Shown piece by piece: positions 57,201 to 62,090 of a stretch of 64,000 bases of DNA. A model generated the notes under the pieces. The model saw only the letters and a program-made list of their open reading frames with translations, did no database searches and was not told the DNA's origin. Position 1 is the stretch's first letter; every line of letters starts with the position of its first letter. This DNA is from Icerya purchasi (lineage: Eukaryota; Arthropoda; Insecta; Hemiptera; Monophlebidae): the NCBI GenBank assembly GCA_039619475.1, contig CM077115.1, forward strand, positions 447,443,292 to 447,507,291, written 5' to 3'. Made by a program: the position numbers and the translations under genes.

Positions 57201-59259
57201 GCGCAATTTTTGTTAGACATTTAAAAATGCGTAATGCAGCCACCGAGCGTTAAAAAACATTTATATCTACGTAGTGTGTCTAAACATTCCATTTGTTTAA
57301 TTAAGTAAAATAATGGATAATTTCGACTATAAGTAACAAACATGTTATACCCATGCTTGAATTATTCATTTATGTCATTTATCTCTGCATTTTAAAATAA
57401 AAGGCGCAGCCCGTTTTTTTTGCGGAAGAAAAAAAAAGACTTTTTTGAAAAAGTATGTAAACAAAAAAAATTAAATATAAATATGAAATCACAATAATAA
57501 TAATAATAATATTAATAATATATTCACTAATTCACAAAGAGAAAATCAACTTCACATCATAAAAAACATTGGATTCAAAAATAATTACGATACATAATCC
57601 TAATACTCTATTTACATTTTTCAAAAAAAAAAAAAAAAAAAAGACAACATAAATAACACTGGTTTGCAACGAAATCCTCCTTTAAATAAAAATATGATGA
57701 ATATGAGGAGTTTAACGTGCTGAATCCAGATTTGCTTTCCATTTTTTGCTGTCACGTATATAGTTTTTTCGTTCATATTTAGATATTCTTCTCACGTTTT
57801 GTCTCATGATATCGTGTAACATAGTATTCTGTAAAGATAGCAGCAACTTTCCAATAAATTAAACAAACGCATTAATTTTAAATTTTGCATTATAGAGAAA
57901 TAAATTTTTCTTCCTAATGTATTATTTATTATTGTCTGTTTTTTTTGTTTGTTTGCATTGATGCTAACAATTTGAATACATTTTTAATACTTAATCGTGT
58001 TAAAAATTAAAACAGAAAATAAATGATGAAATTGTATATTTAATAAAAAAATGTGAAAAAAGCGTTCACAGTTTTATAGTTAAATACAAGTTTTTAATTG
58101 TATGATTTAAAATGTTTACATTACACAATCATAATTATTAAAAAGAAAAAAAAAATAGGGGACTCTTAGTAAATATTTTTTTCTTGAAAGTTTAAGTTTT
58201 ATAATTTCATAAAGCAAAAAACCTCTCTTTACAGTTTACGTTACCTGATAAAATTAAATTGTCCGAGAAAATCATTAAAAATCAATCTCAAGTGGCACGC
58301 ATTATTTTCCGAAAAATTACACACACACAATTAATAACACAAATACAGAACTATTTATTCATTTTAAAAGTTCACCAGCTGCGAGTTGACGAAATAAAGT
58401 TTTCTAATCGATCAAAAACAACCTTTATATATTATTAAGCGAATCTTTTTCAATTACGACTATAGAGACCCGTACTCTCGGTTACAGCTTGTTAATATTT
58501 AATACCGAAACACAATCGTATTAGTTTTTCATGTGTAGATAATTGAAATTTAGAAGAAAAAAAATGGAATTATTATGATAGCCGCAAAATAATAATAGCG
58601 AGCGGTGGCTTAGTCAGATTCAAACTGTTATCGTAATAAATTTTTTGTACGAAGACGACACACTTTCTTTTTTTTGTACTTTATTAACGAAGAATTTAAA
58701 ACTAATCTTTAAATTAGTAACAAATATTATGTACAACTTTATAAATGGTTCTGTAAAATGTGCGCTGTAAATAAAATGTGTTTGCCGAGTCTAAATTTTT
58801 TAATTTTCATTTATAGAATTATTAAGAATTCTAGAAAATTTGAATAGTTATTATTTAGAAATAACTATATTACCCGATAAAAAGTAGTTTTTCCATCGTA
58901 GTAAACTTCGGTTTCCTTCTTTTATAACTTTTTTTTTTTATATATATTATTATTATTATTTTTGTTTACTTCTTGTACGTGCGTGTGTTTGTTTTTTCTT
59001 TTTTCTTCTTACTTTTTCATTAATATTTTACTCTATTATCTATATTGTTTTCGAAATGGTTTGTGTACTGTTTTATTCGACACATATATATTTTATAATC
59101 GATTATATTTTCTTATTAGATTTTGATTCCGATGACGGAACGAGTTTTTGTTATCAAGAAGAAAATGACAGTTTAAATTTTATCAATTCAAACGTAACAT
59201 ATTCCGATGTACCAGCGGACAATATGTATTTTACGTCGGAAAGTCAAAATAAATTACAG
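3539..59259 (+). CDS. Sos: Son of sevenless (Ras guanine-nucleotide exchange factor), partial, 19 exons
   Basis: Sos proteins load GTP onto Ras at the plasma membrane after receptor tyrosine kinases recruit them through the Grb2/Drk adaptor. The exons seen here encode 1024 codons. Residues 1 to about 150 are the C-terminal half of DH, about 160-260 PH, about 300-450 REM, about 480-735 CDC25, and 741-1024 the proline-rich tail. Diagnostic stretches are [16 protein letters not shown] and PVYHC (DH), RFAEPDS (linker), LIERLTYH (REM), [23 protein letters not shown] and QPPRY. All 18 exon junctions have AG/GT borders and compatible phases. Exons are 3539-3748, 4336-4451, 7281-7417, 9658-9858, 14540-14657, 18362-18518, 29040-29147, 30513-30664, 31508-31664, 33337-33444, 35596-35751, 36507-36689, 41463-41580, 44524-44705, 44938-45054, 50810-51173, 54090-54217, 56138-56357 and 59120-59259. 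The N-terminal exons lie upstream of the window. The last exon ends at a donor site, so the stop is further on. The coding sequence has no internal stop and looks functional. Confidence 0.97.
4336..4451 (+). CDS. Sos: Sos exon 2 of window (DH domain)
   Basis: This exon is 116 bp and follows TTGTTACAG. It encodes [20 protein letters not shown] and the following helix of DH. It ends after two bases of a Lys codon at AA|GTAATT, and the first G of the next exon completes that codon. Confidence 0.93.
4531..4802. mobile_element. hairpin MITE-like inverted repeat
   Basis: The left arm (about 4531-4632) and right arm (about 4692-4802) are inverted copies. The shared core includes CTAGATCGAAA, an AGGGG(A)GGAG run and TTACGTC. 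The roughly 60-bp loop is AT-rich. There is no coding capacity. It lies in the intron between exons 2 and 3. I could not fix the target-site duplication. Confidence 0.8.
4850..5255 (+). mobile_element. RTE-like LINE fragment, 5' piece
   Basis: The fragment encodes [20 protein letters not shown] and [14 protein letters not shown], followed by the WTERRTN and [13 protein letters not shown] motifs. These typify the segment after the RT domain in RTE-like endonuclease/RT elements. A frame change leads to GRVPTRWTN at about 5228-5254, where similarity stops. Positions 6331-6431 resume the same protein, so a second LINE appears to have inserted here. Confidence 0.8.
5256..6330 (+). mobile_element. 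LINE (5'-truncated, RT C-terminus) inserted in the RTE-like LINE
   Basis: It encodes the RT C-terminal motif [13 protein letters not shown] at about 5370-5405, then [16 protein letters not shown] and [13 protein letters not shown] 3' UTR with a short GC-rich stem (GGGCACTCACG ... CCAGTGAGACCC) ends in the A-run at 6316-6330. An (AT)n tract lies at 6113-6141. The frame is broken. The flanking sequences TTGGACTAACAGC and TTGGGTCAGGCAGC may be a decayed target-site duplication. Confidence 0.7.
6331..6431 (+). mobile_element. RTE-like LINE fragment, 3' end
   Basis: Read in frame, it gives [20 protein letters not shown] and ends NLPKPNDDD. This is the typical C-terminus of RTE-like LINEs, which end in a short-repeat tail (here TGATGATGAT running into the TATA microsatellite). 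It continues the protein interrupted at 5255. Confidence 0.8.
6432..6626. repeat. compound (TA)n/CTGTA microsatellite
   Basis: About 195 bp of (TA)n is broken at intervals by CTGTATATAT units and then TTTATATATCTATATA units. It lies directly at the 3' end of the RTE-like LINE and probably grew from its tail. ORFs reading only YIYIY or similar are artefacts of this repeat. Confidence 0.95.
6627..7280. other. intron sequence, no recognised feature
   Basis: Positions 6628-6900 are less AT-rich and may be an unclassified repeat. The rest is ordinary AT-rich intron ending at the AAATTTAG acceptor of Sos exon 3. I see no coding sequence. Confidence 0.5.
7281..7417 (+). CDS. Sos: Sos exon 3 of window (DH end, start of PH)
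   Basis: This exon is 137 bp with acceptor AAATTTAG and donor GTTACT. It encodes the end of DH, with KQCCTEFL matching the GQCCNEFI motif of SOS1. It starts in phase with exon 2 and leaves one base of a Glu codon. Confidence 0.93.
7418..9657. other. intron 3-4 with an unclassified, less AT-rich block
   Basis: Positions 7800-8860 are clearly richer in CG-containing words than the neighbouring intron. The block includes an 81-codon minus-strand frame (8379-8624) and is followed by a 110-codon plus-strand frame (8849-9181). Neither matches a family I know. I found no TIR, poly(A) tail or LTR pair that would define an element, though an old transposon fragment is the likeliest source. Confidence 0.4.
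9658..9858 (+). CDS. Sos: Sos exon 4 of window (PH domain)
   Basis: This exon is 201 bp, preceded by GTTGTAG and followed by GTAAAT. It encodes the PH-domain strands, with [16 protein letters not shown] matching the RHIFLFDGLMISCK strands of SOS1 and KDRDDTD near its end. The PH domain binds acidic phospholipids and helps place Sos at the membrane. Confidence 0.95.
10228..10920 (-). mobile_element. LINE relic (RT C-terminus), minus strand
   Basis: The minus strand encodes [16 protein letters not shown] (about 10790-10840), [38 protein letters not shown] and then [18 protein letters not shown]. These are the last part of the RT domain and the region after it in RNase H-type LINEs. Frames are broken, and both the 5' RT core and the 3' RNase H are missing. 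Confidence 0.8.
10985..13580 (+). mobile_element. LINE relic with RT, RNase H and poly(A), plus strand
   Basis: This is the longest RNase H-type LINE copy here. It shows RT motif A ([14 protein letters not shown] near 11100), a GLPQ block with SPTLFNIY (about 11290-11400), the RT catalytic box [10 protein letters not shown] (about 11445), an RNase H remnant [11 protein letters not shown] (about 12955-12990) and the 3' DHICFEC motif (about 13335). The 3' UTR ends with an A-run at 13562-13580. It carries a (GT)n tract at 11763-11789 and many stops. Confidence 0.82.
13581..14539. other. intron sequence, no recognised feature
   Basis: AT-rich intron between the LINE poly(A) and the acceptor of Sos exon 5. 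It starts with a short (TA)n at 13581-13590 and holds several A- or T-runs. No coding or repeat signature recognised. Confidence 0.5.
14540..14657 (+). CDS. Sos: Sos exon 5 of window (PH domain, C-terminal helix)
   Basis: This exon is 118 bp with acceptor TTTATAG and donor GTATGC. It encodes FEIIP, the strand LPVIFIAKN and the helix [11 protein letters not shown], which carries the conserved PH-domain Trp. It ends with two bases of a Cys codon. Confidence 0.93.
14658..16095. other. intron with (GT)n and a possible transposon end
   Basis: A (GT)n microsatellite lies at 14939-14957. Positions 15185-15310 (AGGACGTTCAAAAACATTTG and onward) are less AT-rich and may be the 5' end of the mariner relic that follows, but I cannot match them to a TIR. 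The remainder is ordinary intron. Confidence 0.4.
16108..16229 (+). mobile_element. 5'-truncated LINE tail with 12-bp target-site duplication
   Basis: A short insertion ends in the A-rich tail 16202-16229, preceded by CAACGGACCGGGGTGGTG. It is bounded by the direct repeat AATCTGATACTT at 16096-16107 and 16230-16241. That is the signature of target-primed reverse transcription by a heavily 5'-truncated LINE. No coding remains. Confidence 0.85.
16560..17560 (+). pseudogene. mariner-like transposase relic
   Basis: Fragments of a mariner transposase occur in order across frames: TIFDWYRQC (about 16645), [16 protein letters not shown] (about 16971-17018), [11 protein letters not shown] (about 17095-17130), [12 protein letters not shown] (about 17240-17275), [13 protein letters not shown] (about 17344-17380) and a C-terminal FDRC (about 17498). 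In the family, the catalytic Asp residues sit in GDETW and HHDNARPH. Here both read Asn (ENETW, HHNRV), and frameshifts and stops are present, so the gene is dead. A-run 16843-16860 lies inside. Ends are undefined. Confidence 0.8.
17561..18361. other. intron sequence, no recognised feature
   Basis: AT-rich intron before Sos exon 6, with A- and T-runs only. The short frames here have no family resemblance. Confidence 0.5.
18362..18518 (+). CDS. Sos: Sos exon 6 of window (PH-REM linker)
   Basis: This exon is 157 bp and follows ATATTTACAG. It encodes [15 protein letters not shown] and then [17 protein letters not shown], the strongly conserved linker into REM. It ends in phase 0 at AAG|GTAAAA. 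The following intron, about 10.5 kb, is the longest in the gene. Confidence 0.95.
18519..19940. other. start of the long intron 6-7, unclassified block at 19080-19640
   Basis: The first 560 bp are plain AT-rich intron with T-runs (18770-18785, 18890-18908). Positions 19080-19640 are less AT-rich and contain many GTT/GAT triplet words. The block includes a 106-codon minus-strand frame (19316-19636), rich in Ser, Thr and Asn, that I do not recognise. Confidence 0.4.
20543..20780. repeat. dispersed repeat, copy A (inside the hAT)
   Basis: The sequence from AACTCGGCCATTATGGCC, through CCCCTCTTGCTTTCATTTC, to the TTACATTTCATTACATAAA words recurs at 37165-37405 with only a few differences. It begins at an (AT)n tract in both places. 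Family unknown. Confidence 0.8.
20730..20912. repeat. minisatellite, units of GTTACATAAAATTGGGACATTTTTT
   Basis: At least four imperfect tandem units share the words TTACATAAAATTG and GACATTTTTT, with variable spacers. It continues out of dispersed repeat copy A inside the hAT. Confidence 0.8.
20997..21212 (-). pseudogene. hAT transposase C-terminal (dimerisation) remnant
   Basis: This open frame holds [15 protein letters not shown] followed by [16 protein letters not shown]. It is the hAT C-terminal dimerisation motif, in which the order is Ser/Phe-x-L-K-x-I-K-T, Arg-L, then LAxLSIE. The catalytic part upstream is absent, so the frame is a relic. It lies 0.6 kb inside the left TIR of the hAT at 20426-23018. 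Confidence 0.85.
22655..22858 (-). pseudogene. Cys-rich open frame inside the hAT element, unidentified
   Basis: This is a 67-codon minus-strand frame with no start Met, running from a stop at 22859 to TGA at 22655. It contains [18 protein letters not shown], then GAHSNCEP and [11 protein letters not shown], eight Cys in all, arranged like a small metal-binding module. A GT lies just after the FCR codons. It may be the 5' coding part of the hAT transposase. I do not recognise the module. Confidence 0.4.
23450..23841 (+). mobile_element. tRNA-derived SINE, copy 1
   Basis: The head (about 23450-23524) is tRNA-like. It has box A-like GATAGCCTAGTTGTTATAGC and a near-canonical box B GGGTTCGATCCC, giving Pol III promoter elements. 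A body of about 300 bp shared with the SINE at 54591 follows (ACATCATATGCGCGCTAG, GCATATAACAATTGCCTAGT). It ends in (TA)n at 23824-23841. It sits in the RTE-like LINE between the coding for LSPLIF and QAFKHG. Confidence 0.9.
24046..26194. mobile_element. TIR element with arms over 400 bp and a duplicated right arm
   Basis: The left arm (24046 to about 24490) is inverted relative to the right side, which holds two tandem arm copies (about 25340-25755 and 25757-26194). Ends are CAAGGAAAGCACTCGAACCC and its complement, flanked by TAA at 24043-24045 and 26195-26197. The RTE-like LINE reads through cleanly when the element is removed. The centre encodes a transposase-like remnant on the minus strand. 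A TSD of TAA suggests a 3-bp-duplicating superfamily, but TA is also possible. The class is unresolved. Confidence 0.88.
24750..25265 (-). pseudogene. DDE transposase-like remnant within the TIR element
   Basis: The minus-strand frame reads [20 protein letters not shown], then LLDSWSGHC (the position of the second catalytic Asp in DDE enzymes, LLLDN-x-x-x-H in relatives), then [20 protein letters not shown] and [14 protein letters not shown] stop follows at 24959, then a separate Cys-rich tail ([20 protein letters not shown]). Similar proteins are annotated in insects as DDE-superfamily endonucleases of mobile elements. The N-terminal half is missing, so it is not functional. Confidence 0.65.
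28491..29039. other. intron sequence, no recognised feature
   Basis: AT-rich intron between the LINE 5' UTR and the acceptor of Sos exon 7. One A-run at 28877-28892. Nothing else seen. Confidence 0.5.
29040..29147 (+). CDS. Sos: Sos exon 7 of window (REM domain)
   Basis: This exon is 108 bp, phase 0 at both ends, with acceptor TATTGTAG and donor GTATTG. It encodes [20 protein letters not shown] and FLITYHTF, the N-terminal motif of the Ras exchanger motif (REM) domain. REM forms the allosteric Ras-GTP site together with CDC25. Confidence 0.96.
29148..30512. other. intron 7-8, mostly featureless
   Basis: AT-rich intron. The only structure is a short inverted repeat at 30102-30151 (CAGGGGCGAGCAAA ... 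TTTGCTCATCCCTG), resembling two hAT-type ends with almost nothing between them. Confidence 0.5.
30513..30664 (+). CDS. Sos: Sos exon 8 of window (REM domain)
   Basis: This exon is 152 bp and follows TTTTTCAG. It encodes [14 protein letters not shown], then a divergent loop, then [14 protein letters not shown], matching RFRKEYVQPVQLR of SOS1. It ends with two bases of an Arg codon. Confidence 0.95.
31508..31664 (+). CDS. Sos: Sos exon 9 of window (REM domain)
   Basis: This exon is 157 bp with acceptor GTATTCAG and donor GTTTGT. It encodes [28 protein letters not shown] and ILQRK, equivalent to the NVFRHWVEHHFYDFE and AMKKWVESI helices of REM. Confidence 0.95.
31665..33336. other. intron 9-10, no recognised feature
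   Basis: AT-rich intron with T-runs near 31738 and 31795. Positions 32100-32290 are slightly less AT-rich and hold an 87-codon minus-strand frame that I do not recognise. Confidence 0.4.
33337..33444 (+). CDS. Sos: Sos exon 10 of window (REM-CDC25 junction)
   Basis: This exon is 108 bp, phase 0 at both ends, with acceptor TTTCACAG and donor GTAAGC. It encodes APPPIEWHI, which matches the PPPIEWHIS segment leading into the catalytic CDC25 domain. Confidence 0.94.
33642..34284. mobile_element. foldback/MITE element, about 0.64 kb, long imperfect arms
   Basis: Two inverted arms (about 33642-33905 and 34020-34284) share TTTTCAGAATTAATGTAAAA with CATTCCA next to it, a CACCGTA..GGTGGATA block and outer ends near CAATGGTTGGTC / GACCATTG. 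The core is about 115 bp. The ORFs on both strands mirror each other and are not genes. It lies in intron 10-11. No certain duplication is visible at the ends. Confidence 0.8.
34285..35595. other. intron 10-11 remainder, no recognised feature
   Basis: AT-rich intron with A- and T-runs before the acceptor of Sos exon 11. No coding or repeat structure recognised. Confidence 0.5.
35596..35751 (+). CDS. Sos: Sos exon 11 of window (CDC25 domain)
   Basis: This exon is 156 bp, phase 0 at both ends, with acceptor TTTTTTAG and donor GTAAGT. It encodes [32 protein letters not shown] and IMKHTTN, the first structurally conserved region of RasGEF proteins and nearly identical to SOS1. Confidence 0.97.
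35752..36506. other. intron 11-12, no recognised feature
   Basis: AT-rich intron. A 65-codon frame at 35999-36196 shows no recognisable family and is likely random. Confidence 0.5.
36507..36689 (+). CDS. Sos: Sos exon 12 of window (CDC25 domain)
   Basis: This exon is 183 bp, phase 0 at both ends, with acceptor TTGTTTTAG and donor GTAATT. It encodes [24 protein letters not shown] and [10 protein letters not shown], the second conserved RasGEF region. The FNG element is universal in the family. Confidence 0.97.
36690..38669. other. intron 12-13, first part, with AT microsatellites and dispersed repeat copy B
   Basis: (TA)n tracts occur at 37049-37074 and 37128-37163. Between them is CTAGCTGAACCCGGCAGACG..GTCCTGCC, a motif widespread in insect repeats that I cannot assign. 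The dispersed repeat follows at 37165-37405. The remainder is plain intron. Confidence 0.6.
37165..37405. repeat. dispersed repeat, copy B
   Basis: It matches copy A at 20543-20780, with an extra segment (CTCGCAAGGGGGCTGTGCCC) after the first 20 bases. It starts at an (AT)n tract. The shared core includes TCTCTTCTATACTTTGTATA and ACACACACAAAAAATAACAT. Confidence 0.8.
38678..39503. mobile_element. non-autonomous hAT copy 1, 826 bp
   Basis: Ends TAGTAATGACC and its approximate complement GACCATCACTA are bounded by the 8-bp duplication ATCTTAGG / ATCTTAGA (38670-38677 and 39504-39511), typical of hAT elements. It has no transposase. The 62-codon frame at 39109-39297 is shared with copy 2, but this reflects element homology and is not good evidence for a protein. 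It lies 2.0 kb upstream of Sos exon 13, in the opposite orientation to copy 2. Confidence 0.9.
39504..41462. repeat. intron 12-13, second part, with a degenerate 370-bp tandem repeat
   Basis: Between about 40340 and 41200, related words recur at a spacing of about 370-375 bp: GCTTGTAAAC at 40477 and 40852, and a TATTCAT..ACCACCA(C/T)TG block near 40747 and 41115. About 2.3 diverged units are visible. A-run 39919-39936 and an (AT)n tract at 41372-41395 are the only other features. Confidence 0.55.
41463..41580 (+). CDS. Sos: Sos exon 13 of window (CDC25 domain; flanked by inverted hAT copies)
   Basis: This exon is 118 bp with acceptor TTATATAG and donor GTATGT. It encodes [20 protein letters not shown], the third conserved RasGEF block ([10 protein letters not shown] in SOS1), and ends with one base of a Gly codon. 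Skipping it would shift the frame. It sits between two oppositely oriented hAT copies at 38678-39503 and 42660-43522. Confidence 0.96.
42660..43522. mobile_element. non-autonomous hAT copy 2, 863 bp, inverted relative to copy 1
   Basis: Ends CAGTGATGA and TATCACTA are bounded by the perfect 8-bp duplication GTTACGAG (42652-42659 and 43523-43530). Over the stretch 43140-43325 it matches the reverse complement of copy 1 with about 5 differences in 165 bases, so the family moved fairly recently. It lies 1.1 kb downstream of Sos exon 13. Confidence 0.93.
43531..44523. other. intron 13-14, no recognised feature
   Basis: Very AT-rich intron. A (TTA)n tract is at 44367-44390. The 108-codon frame at 43826-44152 has low-complexity hydrophobic composition and no recognisable family. 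Confidence 0.5.
44524..44705 (+). CDS. Sos: Sos exon 14 of window (CDC25 domain)
   Basis: This exon is 182 bp with acceptor TATATAG and donor GTAAGA. It encodes [31 protein letters not shown] and KPYCLL, matching the LINFSKRRKVAEITGEIQQ block of SOS1. The following intron is only 232 bp. Confidence 0.96.
44938..45054 (+). CDS. Sos: Sos exon 15 of window (end of CDC25 domain)
   Basis: This exon is 117 bp, phase 0 at both ends, with acceptor TTTTGCAG and donor GTAAGT. It encodes [20 protein letters not shown], the conserved C-terminal helix and exit of the catalytic domain (YLFNKSLEIEPRN in SOS1). Confidence 0.96.
45055..47559. other. intron 15-16, first part, no recognised feature
   Basis: AT-rich intron. 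Positions 45740-46180 are somewhat less AT-rich (CCTCGAGGTGGTTAAAATCG, ACCCCAAGGTGAAG) and may be an old element fragment. Nothing assignable. Confidence 0.4.
47560..48065 (-). mobile_element. LINE 3' fragment (RNase H end), minus strand
   Basis: The minus-strand frame 47795-48064 contains [18 protein letters not shown], the RNase H signature of non-LTR elements (IPSHVGIxGNExAD), followed by a long linker. Further on, in broken frames, comes NYMRLGHTR, the RLRLGHTR motif that precedes the final Cys/His region. It is a different family from the other LINEs here. It has no 5' part and is dead. Confidence 0.75.
48243..48270. repeat. (AT)n microsatellite
   Basis: Uninterrupted AT dinucleotides in intron 15-16. 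Confidence 0.95.
49142..49827. mobile_element. inverted-repeat (MITE-like) element nested in the hAT
   Basis: The left arm from 49142 (GTTATTTTCGGGTTTTTTAC) and its inverted copy ending at 49827 match over about 120 bp (for example GCCATTTTTCA, GGTGAATTTT). The space between is AT-rich and non-coding. Positions 49005-49141 outside the left arm may belong to it, with the matching right side lost. Confidence 0.75.
49783..49989 (-). pseudogene. BED zinc finger of a hAT transposase, truncated
   Basis: The frame starts [16 protein letters not shown] and continues [12 protein letters not shown], then [12 protein letters not shown]. This gives the BED pattern: aromatic WVW, CxxC, then HxxxxH. BED fingers bind transposon ends at the N-terminus of hAT transposases. 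After the finger the frame runs into the nested inverted-repeat element and stops, so the transposase is truncated. Confidence 0.88.
50810..51173 (+). CDS. Sos: Sos exon 16 of window (start of C-terminal tail)
   Basis: This exon is 364 bp with acceptor TTTTTTCAG; I place the donor at G|GTAATT. It begins with [16 protein letters not shown], collinear with the LKSPGIRP segment just after CDC25 in SOS1. It then carries an Asn-rich, low-complexity insert ([14 protein letters not shown] and following) and ends with [12 protein letters not shown], which resembles the short hydrophobic motif found at this place in insect Sos. The hydrophilic insert is probably disordered. Confidence 0.9.
51174..54089. 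other. intron 16-17, no classified feature
   Basis: AT-rich intron. Positions 51520-52080 are less AT-rich, starting with the hAT-like word CTAGAGATGCGCAAATCAAC, and may be an element fragment, but no matching right end or TSD was found. An (AT)n tract is at 51590-51606. The rest is featureless. Confidence 0.4.
54090..54217 (+). CDS. Sos: Sos exon 17 of window (first PxxPxR site)
   Basis: This exon is 128 bp with acceptor AATTTCAG and donor GTGATT. It contains [14 protein letters not shown] (PPLPPR at residues 886-891 of the window protein), a class II SH3 ligand of the kind bound by Grb2/Drk. Its phases join exons 16 and 18. Confidence 0.9.
54591..55431 (+). mobile_element. tRNA-derived SINE, copy 2, interrupted by copy 3
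   Basis: The head at 54591-54665 folds as a tRNA with a perfect 7-bp acceptor pairing (GTCGTCG with CGACGAC), box A-like TAGCCCAGCTGCTAGAGCG and box B AGTTCGATCTC. The body matches copy 1 (ACATCATATGCGCGCTAG, GCATATAACAATTGCCTAGT). The body stops at 54958, where copy 3 is inserted, and resumes after it, ending in (AT)n at 55406-55431. (AT)n also precedes the head. Confidence 0.9.
54973..55384 (-). mobile_element. tRNA-derived SINE, copy 3, inserted in copy 2
   Basis: On the minus strand the head (55310-55384) reads TTTGGCCTAGTGGCTAGAGC ... GGGTTCGATACCGGGCG, with good box A and box B. The insertion is bounded by the 14-bp direct repeat TAAAGAGAAGATAT at 54959-54972 and 55385-55398. Its body differs from copies 1 and 2, so it is a related but distinct family. 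A short palindrome (CCCCTAATTC ... GAATTAGGGG) lies near its 3' end at 55012-55040. Confidence 0.9.
55432..56137. other. intron 17-18 remainder, no recognised feature
   Basis: Intron between the SINE pair and the acceptor of exon 18. Positions 55440-55830 are less AT-rich but match nothing I know. Confidence 0.5.
56138..56357 (+). CDS. Sos: Sos exon 18 of window (second PxxPxR site)
   Basis: This exon is 220 bp with acceptor TCACCAG and donor GTACGT. It contains [18 protein letters not shown], an almost canonical Grb2/Drk SH3 ligand (residues 917-924). The remainder is Ser/Tyr-rich and ends with one base of a Asp codon. Confidence 0.9.
56358..59119. other. intron 18-19, no recognised feature
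   Basis: AT-rich intron. Short homopolymers (57620-57640 A-run) and an (AAT)n tract at 57494-57518. The 95-codon minus-strand frame 56737-57024 is not recognisable. Confidence 0.5.
59120..59259 (+). CDS. Sos: Sos exon 19 of window (acidic tail segment)
   Basis: This exon is 140 bp with acceptor TTATTAG and donor GTACGT. It encodes [16 protein letters not shown], then a Ser/Asn-rich stretch, then NKLQ, in phase with exon 18. It is less recognisable than the other exons. The support is the open frame, the phase match and both splice sites. No stop occurs before the donor, so at least one more exon should follow. Confidence 0.78.
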
Positions 59260-62090
59260 GTACGTGTGTACTCTAATTATCTCGATAACGTTGTAATTTA
59301 AGGTATTACAAAAATATACCGTAGTGCCATTTCAGTGCGATGATTCTAATAATTAGGTTTTTTTTTTTTTTTTTCATCGGTTACTTCGTGTCTTCGAAAT
59401 ATAAGATGCGTTGACCGTTGCTATTAACTGTAAGTTTACGACGATTATATGTACCTTCACATAACAAACATAAATACTTTTTGCAAACAATTGCGAATAT
59501 TACATTTTTTATTGCTATCGGGTTCGTAAAATGTTGATAATGTTATTATGAGCTTGCGTTATATTAGTAGTTTTTTGTTTGCTCTCCCATTAAATTTGTA
59601 CGTAATTATTTATTAAAATGATATAAGAATGTCGGTAATAAGTACGTATGCGGGCGAAATATGATTTTCCTTCTATATTATTTTCTAAATTAATAAAAAC
59701 ACAGCTGTTACGAGTTTTACTTAAGACATAATTTTAAATGAAAATTTAAAATTACTCGCTTGTCTTATAAAATTATTGGAATAATATTAGAATTCCGATT
59801 GATAAGTTCGAATTAGAACTGCTGTTTTTAAACAAATTCGATCCGTAAATATAGTTAACCGTCCAAAAAATCAAATACATTTCTGATGTTTTCGTTCAAT
59901 TTAAAACACTTTCTCTTCATGATAATGTTGATATTCTGAGACGGAAATGACCGTCAGTAATATTTTGATGGCGGATAGGATTACGGGGAAATTAAAAAAA
60001 AAAAAAAAAAAATGAGGCTGATAGTATTAAACGCTTTTACAATTAATGCTATAAATGTGCACGGGGATTATTATTTCGATGATGAATAATTATTTAAATT
60101 ATCATCGAATGAATTCCGTTTAGGCATCTAAGATTTATTTTGTCGTGATTGACGGGATAAAGTTTAAGAAATCATCGAGACATTATTTACAATTGCTATT
60201 AATTGAACGGCCAAATACCGCTAAAGATACTCCGTTACACTGTCCTCTTTTATAGAATATAAGACGCATGATATGTGTGAGAGTGCCTAAAATATTTTAA
60301 GCAACTGTAAATCTTAACGAAGCGCTAGATATTTCTCTGTATTACATACGGTTAATTAAAATATCGATGAATTATTAGTTAATAAAAATATTAAAAGGTG
60401 TTCTTTTGCGAAGGAAGTAAAAGTTAGTCTTCAGAAAAATATCATAAAAATTAAAAAGAATTTGATAACGCAAAAAAGGGCGGAGGGAACTCGTTAAACA
60501 CTTTGGTTTATTTATTAATATATAACTTCCTGTGGGCTTTTCTGCCTTTTTCAGTTTCTTCGTAATACGCCTTGCAGAGAGGACTATACTATGATGGGGT
60601 TATATTTTTACGATACTAACAAAACGAATATGCTTTTTTCTTTTTATACAGTTAATAATATCACATTTATACACACATTTTACTTAAATATGTTATTTTA
60701 TAAAAACTATTAAGCGGTATAATACGCAAACAACTATTTGTTATTTCAAAAATATTGGGGTGGATTGATTTAGCGACGAAAATTATTTCATAATAAAACT
60801 TAACTTTGTTTAAAATCGAAAACATATAATGTATGTTCTTGATTTTTATTAACGGTTAAGATTTTGCCGGAATTATCATTTCTAGCGCGAAAAAAAAAAA
60901 CCATATCTTGCACTTAAAATCATACGCGGAAAATTGCATTAAAACTTTTTGCTCTGCTGGTTGTAAGAATTTTCCGTAATCGCAGAATATTTCTCCATAA
61001 TTGACGCGGCGTCCGGAAATAGAAATAAGATAAAAAGTAATTCCTTCTTATGATAATATTAAAAACGATCAAAATCAAAAAAATAAGTTATAAATCTTTA
61101 AAAAATTGATTAGCTCCGGAATTGAAATTCACACGGAGATTTTAAAAATCTGGCAAAAACCCATTGGGAGTAGAGTTATTTAACTAAAAACCATCAAATC
61201 CGACACTATACACCTATAATAATAAATATCATCATCATCATCTAAATAACGATTAACATTTAAATGAATATTAGGGAAATGAAATGTAAAAGAGACTACA
61301 GAATTCGAATTAGTCGGGTTTTAAGTATCTCTGGTATATGACGGGAGACAAAAAAAAAAAAAAAATTCAAAAAATTTCCGTTAAAACGTACGAGAAAACA
61401 CACCTATACACAGTGTTGTAATATATCATCATCTGAAGAATTGCGAACAGATTTGTAAGTTATTCCCGTAGTCTACATCTCAAAAACTGCGTCATCATCA
61501 GCACTTATAATGTTACATTAGTGCAGAGGTCGCGTTTTCAAGAGAACTATTAATCGAGATATCTGCTGACTTTAGTTATGTACGCTTTTTAAGTTTTTCT
61601 CCACAGGGGTAATACACCTTCTGACACACTGATATTAAATCGTAAGATTTAGACACCCCATTGTGTACAATTCTTGCGTTACTATGAATTAGATAAATTG
61701 TCTAATCGTAAAAAGGTCTTTTTCCATTCTTCTTACTTAATTTCTTTCCCCTACCAAAACTAGTTTGTTTTGAAATTATTCCTGAACAAAGTACCGTTGT
61801 ATTTGGATTACCAGTCTGCCTAGATCATTTTTACTGTACTATGATTAAAATAATCATCATGTTTATGCAGCTTTTAAATAAGAGAAACCTCCTCGGTCAA
61901 CTTGCATTTGTTATTCCAGTTTAATTCTTTAACGATTATCTATTTTAATCCAAATCTTGACAGATTCTCTCCGCGATTGGATCTTCTCGGTGGATATTAA
62001 CAGCGTGACACATGTACAAAACTTAAATAAACAAAAAAAAAAAAAATGAAAGAAAAAAAAGCTTTCGTATACAGTAATTAAAGAATGTAT
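59260..62090. other. downstream Sos intron or flank, no recognised feature
   Basis: No further Sos exon could be identified. No proline-rich, in-phase open stretch bounded by an acceptor was seen. A-runs occur at 59995-60012 and 61350-61365. The sequence leads into the mariner relic. Confidence 0.45.

Noticed and set aside
59260..62000. Final Sos exon with stop codon
   Set aside because: No in-phase open stretch with a good acceptor and Sos-like proline-rich coding could be identified, so I did not call one.
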